A DNA stretch of 64,000 nucleotides, from NCBI RefSeq assembly GCF_037975245.1, contig NC_092578.1:19672821-19736820 (forward strand), read 5' to 3'. The position numbers were made by a program, and so were the translations under genes. Position 1 is the stretch's first letter. Each line of letters starts with the position of its first letter. The notes under the pieces were generated by a model that was not told where the DNA came from, ran no database searches, and saw nothing but the letters and a program-made list of their open reading frames with translations. The DNA is from Apostichopus japonicus (Eukaryota; Echinodermata; Holothuroidea; Aspidochirotida; Stichopodidae). This document shows, piece by piece, positions 12,601 to 21,600 of the stretch.

Positions 12601-15600
12601 AACGTTTGGCTCTCCGTACTGGTTACAAGTTTTCATCAATATACGTTCTTGGCAATTTCAAGTAAACAACACTTGAAAACAGGGGCAACATAATTTAGAT
12701 AGACTAGCTGTTGTAATCTGCATGGAATATTTTATTGTCCCCAAGTGAGGGATCATTTGTCTCTAGTCAATTTTATTAATTTTGAAACAATTCATTTGCT
12801 TTATAATTGATTACTGCTCTGTCATTTCTAATCAAACTGATTTTTCAAGCCAGCCAAGAACTTGAATTGTTTATGCTGCAGGTTTACAGAAAATGATCAC
12901 AACTTCCATTAAATATCCTTAATATTACATTTTTTTTGCTTTCTTATGTTTGTCATTAGATTGCATCATCCCTCTTGGAGTCTGCAGATATTGAAGATAT
13001 TACTGATGTCATAGTTCAAAGGTCTGGCGGTTTTGTAGTTGAAGCACTAGTAACCCTGGCGATGGCTGCAACAGTGGAGGAGGCAAAGAATACTTTGGTT
13101 GAATATCTCCTCGGATCTATTGGGAACAATATAACTATTGATAACCAGTCTGTTTCCTTCCAAAGTACTTGTAAGTGTTGACATCAATCAGTTCTCAAGA
13201 AATGGGATTTAATTTGACCTTTATATCCTCTTTGATCTCCAAAGTCACACATGTGCAATTTTAAACACTGAAACACTAAATACCAATATATTGTGCAATC
13301 AACTCTCTCTATTAATATTATGTTAAATTGTGTTAAAACAAAACAAGTAATATTTCATTTCCCAAAGGGTGCAACTTTATGACAAGTGGTATCTGCAGTT
13401 AATTAGTACTGACCTACACTAGCTAGCACCATAGACTTATGTGTTGGTACATCTAGTGTCTGTTCACAAGGCTATATATAAACCAGCTAGGCTTTAAAGC
13501 TCAAAGATGCATGCACACACTCAATCATATGTATCGGAATGACTACAGCAAAATATTTTATCCAGCCCTCAGTCCAGGTGCCAATTAATACTATAAAGAC
13601 TATAAATATTTCTTTATTTTTTCCTTTAGCATTTTGTGCGGCACAGGGTCTTAATAACACTTTGGCTGGTCAATTAACATTCCTAAAATCTGAGATATCC
13701 CAGACTGCCCAGTCAGTGGAGCTGTGCCCGGGATATACTACCACAGGTAACACTTATATCTTTTCATTAAATCTGGAATCTAGTTGAGCTTTCCTTGAAA
13801 ATACTCATTTTATAAAATGCGAGTCCACTTTTAAATGATGACCACGGTCCATTCAATCATATTGAGGTAACTTAAGTTCTTTAATCATAGTTAGCTAGGC
13901 AATTAAGTAAACTATATATGCTATCAACTTGTCTTGTTGGGTTAGTGTGTTTTTAAATGTGTGTTTGTAGCTTTCTAAACACAAGATGACCAACTAATAA
14001 GCAGCTCTCATACGTGACTTGATTAGGCTCAATCAGAATTATGTGCAAATTAAGGTCACAAAGATAATCTGCATGAAAGTGTTGCATAATATCCCTTTTC
14101 GTTAATAGCTAGAATATGGATATGCAGCTAAATGTAGGTGCTGTAACCAGTCAAGGTTGAATTGACCGACTGCCAAAACAAACTTTTGTTGCAATACTTT
14201 TGGCCATCCCTCTTTATAACAGGAAACATATTAATCTAGATGCTGTAACTGTGCTAAGAATGACTTGTTTGTGGTTTCACAAACCCTTTGCCTTATAACT
14301 TTAGACCATTACATTGTATGTGTTCATTGTATATCTATCAGAAACAGTAATTTTAGACTGAGCTGTATCATTTCTAATCAATAGAACAAACTGCGAACCA
14401 TGAACTATGTGCCCATGGATGTGACCATGAACCATGTGAACCATGTGACCATGAGTTATGTGACCATTTACTGTGAATCATGTAACCATAAACTATTTGC
14501 CCATGAGTTATGTGACTATTTACTGTGACTAATGTGACCATGAGTTATTCGACTATTGACTCATGTGAACCATGTGACCATGAGTTATGTGACCAATTAC
14601 TGTGAACCATGTGACCATGAGTTACGTGACCATTTACTGTGACTCATGTGACCATGAGTTACGTGACCATTTACTGTGACTCATGTGACCATGAGTTATG
14701 TGACCATATTTACTGTGACTCATGTGAACCATGTGACCATGAGTTATGTGACCATTTGTTTTCTTAAGGGGGATCTCCGAGGGCTACAAGGATGTGCACA
14801 GGTAATTTTGTGTCTCCTAGTGTCTGGCAGGATCCTGTCTTGAACAACTGCTTCGATGGAGAGGAGAGTGAAGAAGACACAGATATTCTTGAGACTCTTG
14901 TAGAGGTAACTGACTATCAATTGCTAGCATTTAAAACTAGCAGATTAAAGTTCTCTGTATCTGCTTACACATAACTCTATCATAGATAAGATAAGTTAGG
15001 ATTGCCCAACAACTAAGGGCTTGATAGTTCAGTTGCTACAAGCTTTGGACCTAAATTCCTGCATGATTACAGCACTGAATGAGTTCTCATGATGGCAACA
15101 TATGTTTGCTCTTCCAACGATTTCTTGATAATAACGAGAATATCTTACTTCATCAGTGTGCAATCATATTGTGTTACCTATAGATTGTTGGGTAATTATG
15201 ATTAGTTAAATTAACTTGCATGGAGATGGTGTTTAACTTCAACCTCCATGAAATGTGTCTCTTGTCATCTATTGAACAAAGGGTATGTGGTTACCAACTT
15301 TTGTGTTATAAGGAGCCATATGTAACATGAAATTCAGGATGTAGAAATTCAAATTTAAACTTCAACCTTTCCAGCTTACTGCACTAAAAGCTTAGTGAAA
15401 ATGACACTGTTCTATGCAACTTACATATCAATGTTCATCATTTGTATTGAGTTATCTGTCGTTAAACATTTTGAGCTAACTAAAATTCACCAGATTTATT
15501 AACTGTCTTAAGAGTCTGTCGATTCTACAAACTTCAATCAAAATTTGCAAGCCCCGTCCAACAGATCATACGCCAATCAGGGCATGAAACCCACCTGTTC

Positions 15601-18600
15601 AGAGTGCATTTAGAATAAGAAACATTGAATCTGCTTTGGAAGTTTTTTTTTCAAAAATTCATCAGCAAACACATATTGAGACTTAAAAGAATTAACATCT
15701 GCTTGCTTGTTCTTAATTGTCAGTGGAAGTGAACATTGACAGCTTGACAAATGTATGTGTTTATTTGACTGTATCTGAGTATGCAAGGCTAAATCACTGC
15801 ATGACTAAATCACTAATTAATAGAGCTAATTACAGCTCAGAACAGCCTGAGAGGTCAATGCCTTTATAGCTTATCATGGCTCAATTTTATTCTATCAAAA
15901 CAGATATTTCTTTTGAGCTTCAACTTTATTATCAGTTGCTTCCTAGCAGGCTGTGTCTGTGTCTCTTACATTATGATTCCATTTATAGACTTTGGAAAAC
16001 AATCCAGTCACAGCGGATAATGTGACACAGGTGTCTCGTGACGTGGCTGATGTCACTGGAACTGTTGATCTTGATGGTGGAGATCTGGATCATGTTGCAG
16101 AACTCCTCAAGATAATAACTAATGTGAACAGCTCATCGCCAGAGGTAATTTGAAATGAAATTTATTACCTTGAAGGTTTTTAAGTTAAACTAAGAAATTC
16201 TTGAAAGAAACACAAATGGTCACACTAAGGTGTGTAAAGAAGCATCAAATGATGATTCAGTGAGTAAACCACCTATAACAGCCTAGGTCACAGCCTAGGT
16301 CACCAATAATATATATAAGCTCTCTTCATTAGTTTGAACACAAACATTTTCACAACATTGGTAATAACTTGCCATTAATTAAGCAACAATTGTAAATGTC
16401 ATCGTTATGGCAACTTAAAGACCAAGCCGTTCTTAATTTGATTAGTTGTCAATTCTTAGCGTGTTTATAAATCAGTTAATGTAACAATAATGATTACATT
16501 TCATGTTTACAGGTAACCAGTAACACTGTCGAGATTGTTGATAATGTTCTAGATTTGGAGGAGAATGCCTATGAGGAGAGTGTTTCAGTGGAAGCACCCT
16601 CACGAATTCTGCAAGCCTTGGAAAACCAGCTGACAAATTTACATCAAGGAGGGGATGATGTGAACTTTACAGATGTGCGAGGATTTGTTGGTGCCATAGC
16701 GTTTACAGCTGACAAAGAATATTTTTCATCTGAGATGACATTTGGGAATTTTTTCAACTCTGATGAGCGAACCATCAGAGGCAACTTGAAAGAAAGTCTA
16801 ACAGATACCTACAGAGGCATTGATCCATCTCTGTTTGATGACGTCAAGGCCTCTATAACGCTCCCAATAACTCTGCTAGATGACATCCAGTTTGGTAAAG
16901 ATATTATCAGATCACATATATATGCTGATCAGTGCTATGTGTAATAACCGCAAGGCCTCTATAACACTCCCACTATTTCTGCTAGATGACATCCAGTATG
17001 GTAAGGAAATATCAGATCACATATATGCTGATCAGTGCTATGTGTATAGTAACCGCAAGGCCTCTATAACACTCCCAATATTTCTGCTAGATGACATCCA
17101 GTATGGTAAAGAAATATCAGATCACATATATGCTGATCAGTGCTATGTGTAATAACCGCAAGGCCTCTATAACACTCCCAATATTTCTGCTAGATGACAT
17201 CCAGTATGGTAAAGAAATATCAGATCACATATATGCTGATCAGTGCTATGTGTAATAACCGCAAGGCCTCTATAACACTCCCAATATTTCTGCTAGATGA
17301 CATCCAGTATGGTAAAGAAATATCAGATCACATATATGCTGATCAGTGCTATGTGTGATTACCTCAAGGCCTCTATAACACTCCCAATATTTCTGCTAGA
17401 TGACATCCAGTATGGTAAAGAAATATCAGATCACATATATGCTGATCAGTGCTATGTGTAATAACCGCAAGGCCTCTATAACACTCCCAATATTTCTGCT
17501 AGATGACATCTAGTATGGTAAAGAAATATCAGATCACATATATGGTGATATCAGTGCTATGTGTGATTACCTCAAGGCCTCTGTGGAGTGCTCTTTGTGT
17601 ATCTAAGAAATTAACTCATGAAATGATATTCTTTCAAATATCTTAGAAACATCCAGCCTGTTTTTGTTTAATATAGGCTGTGTTTGAGATGATGTCATGT
17701 GCTTTCGAGGGGGAGGGCTTCCACATAACATGCTGTTTATCCTTTATGCTGAGGCTATATACTATAAGTATGTAACCTCATACTATAAGTATATTGTGCT
17801 GAGGCCTGTTCATATCTTATAGTTATATATAAGTAGGCCTACACCTATATATAACTATAAGTTTATTTTTCCTTCAACACACTGCAGATGCATCAGATTC
17901 AGTTCCTGTGACCTTCCTCATTCATCGTACAAGTAATCTCTTTACCAGCAGAGATAACCAGACAGAAGAGGTTGAAAGTCTCATCGTCGGGGCAACCATT
18001 GAAGGAAAGAACATCGATAACCTGAGCAGTCCAGTAGTTACAAGATTTCATTTATTGCCTGTGAGTGAATAAGAAACAGTTTTATCAGTAATTTGTGGAT
18101 GTTTCCAAGAAGCAAGAGCTTTTTCAAGTCCCCAACTCTCTGAAGGCCTTGAGATAAATATTGACATTCATGCTTTAATCTCAGGTCCCATGAAAGTCAC
18201 TCTGACATTAAATCATGAAAATTGTTGTTTTGGTTTTCAACTGTGGTCAAAAGACTAAGTGTAATGATGTATCATGCAAACTGTAACTATGAACAGAATG
18301 CCGTGAGGGCTCTTGACATTCAGGAGTCCTTTACATGCATGGAGTCGATTCTTTGCCTGCCAAGTAAGCAGCTGTATCATAAACTGGTGGCAAGTTTGTC
18401 ACTCTTAATAGTTTATGATCTAGATTTACTCTTTGAGTCTGAGCCAAATACGAGTAAAGGTTAGGTGAAAAACAAATTGCAGTTTATGTTAGATTCTTGT
18501 TTGGAATAAAGATAAGGAACGTCTGTTAACATGTGAAGTTTATTATAACGAGCAATTTATATAAACTGTTGTAGTATTATAAAGTTTAATATAACGAGCA

Positions 18601-21600
18601 ATTGATACAAGCTGTTGTGGTATTATGAAGTTTATTGTAATGAGAATTTAATATTTGTGGTATTATGAAATTGATGAAATGTTTTCCTTTTCTTTGACAT
18701 TCTCAGTTGAAGGGTGTTAGTGATGACAGGCGATGTGTTTTCTGGGATTTTCAGTTGGCAGGTGGGTATGGGGGTTGGTCCTCAGAGGGGTGTGAGTTGG
18801 CGTCTGGTCCAGATGATGAGTCGGATGATCCTATTGTAGAGTGTAGATGTAATCATCTCACAAACTTCGCCATACTTGTGGTAAGTGATCGAAATTTATG
18901 CAGGGAAAGCTTCTGTGTCTCTGAGAGCTTTATTTTTCTAGTTCTAGTAGTAGTAGTAGTTTCTATCTTTGCTTAACTCATTCATGATAGTGTTGCAGAT
19001 CCTAACTACTAGTAGACAAATTGCAATGCATCTCGGCAGTCAGATAAATTAAGGAACGATATATACATATAAGTAGAGAGCCATTCCATTACTAAAAGTA
19101 TGCATGTTCAACCAAATTGAGACAATCAATTCTTCATGAGGGTCTGTGTGTTACATGGTTAATTAAAGCTTTTAAAAATGAAACAGTATAAAGTTGAAAC
19201 TTACTGTAAGTTACTTATTGCTTACAATTGGTAAACATTCATGTTATCTGGCATCATTTTTGAGTGGTTTGAACTTTTTACGGCTCTACGGCCACACCCA
19301 CTCCTTCAGCTTCAGTTAAGGATAGCATCAAACACCAGTTGAGCATAGCATCAAACACCAGTTAAGCATAACATCAAACACCAGTTAAGGATAGCATCAA
19401 ACACCAGTTTAAGGATAGCATCAAACACCAGTTAAGCATAGCATAAAACACCACTTAAGCATAGCACCAAACACCACTTAAGCATAGCATCAAGCATCAG
19501 TTAAGCATAGCATCAAGCATCAGTTAAGCATAGCATCAAACACCAGTTTAAGGATAGCATCAAACACCAGTTAAGCATAGCATAAAACACTCCTTAAGCA
19601 TAGCATCAAACACCACTTAAGCATAGCATCAAGCATCAGTTAAGCATAGCATCAAACACCAGTTAGGCATACCATCAAACACCAGTTAAGCATAGCATCA
19701 AGCATCAGTTAAGCATAGCATCAAACACCAGTTAGGCATACCATCAAACACCAGTTAGGCATAGCATCAAACACCATGCATAGCATCAAACACCAGTGAA
19801 GCATAGCATCAACACCAGTTAAGCATAGCATCAAACATCAGTTAAGCATAGCATCAAACACCATGCATAGCATCAAACACCAGTTAAGCATATCATCAAC
19901 ATCGGTTAAGCATAGCATCAAACATCAGTTAAGCATAGCATCAAACACCAGTTAGGCATAGCATCAAACACCATGCATAGCATCAAACACCAGTGAAGCA
20001 TATCATCAACACCAGTTAAGCATAGCATCAAACATCAGTTAAGCATAGCATCAAACACCAGTTAATCTTAGCATCAAACACCAGTTAAGCATAGCATCAA
20101 ACACCAGTTAAGCATAGGATCAAAACTGATACTTTAGAATTTAACCTTCTATTGCTTTTATTTGGCTCCAATATGATTCATATACCTTTTATTTCAATAG
20201 TTCAAATTGATCACGATTTTAGTTCACATGTTTGATCACTGCCGCGTGTGACTATAGTCATTTCATTTAGTTTTTCTTTGTTTTTAATTGATGACAGGAC
20301 ATACAGGGAGATATCGATAATGTTGTTCTTGATGTTCTGAGTATCATTGGATGTGTGGTGTCAGTTTTTGCCCTTGTCATCACCATAGTAACATTCTGTG
20401 CCATCAAGTAAGTCTTTAATATGTTTAAAGTGTCATAACCATCAGCACATAACTGGCTACATATATGTACATACTCCCTGTATGTAGGCCTACATATATA
20501 TATGAACATACTCCCTGTATGTACATATATGTACATACACCCTGTATGTAGGCCTACATATATGTACATACAGGGTGTATGTTCATATATGTACATACAG
20601 GGACTATGTACATATATGTACATACACCCTGTATGTAGGCCTACATATATGTACATACAGGGTGTATGTTCATATATGTACATACAGGGAGTATGTACAT
20701 ATATGTACATACTCCCTGTATGTAGGCCTACATATATATATGTACATACTCCCTGTATGTACATATATGTACGTACACCCTGTATGTACATATATGTACA
20801 TACAGGGTGTATGTTCATACATATACTACCTGTATCTTCATTAATGCTGAAGGTTTGCATGATTTCAGTGTATTGAAAATATCTTTCAATGGGTAAAAAA
20901 TTCAATTTGCTGCAAAAGTCTGTAACCAAAATGAAGATAAAAATTGGCCATAACTGACCAAGCTTTGTCTGTCTAGCCTATTTGAAGCAAAAGAGGTTAA
21001 ATAATCTTTTGATGGATGACTTAATTTAGGCAGACTTTTGATCTTGGTTTGTCATTATAATAAAGGAAAAAGGAGGAGGGGTGTGATGGGAGTGCTAATA
21101 GTGTTTCTTTAGGCCTATAGCTATTCTGGTTTCCAAGATTGATATCAGCTTTATACTAAATCTCTGACATGCTCCTTTAGGGCTAAATTGATGATGATCG
21201 TGATTGGTTCTGTAATGCAGGCCTAAATATTATCCATTTGTCTTAACAAATTTAATAACTCAACCAAAGTACTTTCTTTTAATTTCATCCTCGTTAACAT
21301 TCAGGTTGTCCTTTTAGTTGAGGCAATAAATATCTTATATTTACATTTTGGGCTTTATGCTAATACTATGCTAATATTATGCTAATACTATGCTAATATT
21401 ATGGAAATAGAACCTGAACTGGTAGCAGTGTAGTTTGAACTGTATTCAACATATCAAGATTAATGTTGCACTTCAACTCATGTCGGATTAATACAAAGAC
21501 ATGTTTCTTTCTCTTTCAGGAAACTCCGGTCCAAGCAACCTCAGCAGATTTTAATTAATCTCTGCTTTGCTCTCCTTGGTCTCTACCTTTCATTCTTGAT

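Noticed and set aside
16880-17152. 90-codon ORF as an extended GAIN repeat
   Set aside because: It needs read-through of the exon 10 donor and encodes only intron repeat copies with stops between them.
20267-20929. 220-codon minus-strand ORF and 124-codon plus-strand ORF
   Set aside because: Both are translations of the palindromic repeat array; composition is repetitive (MYIYVHTP-like) and they overlap on both strands.
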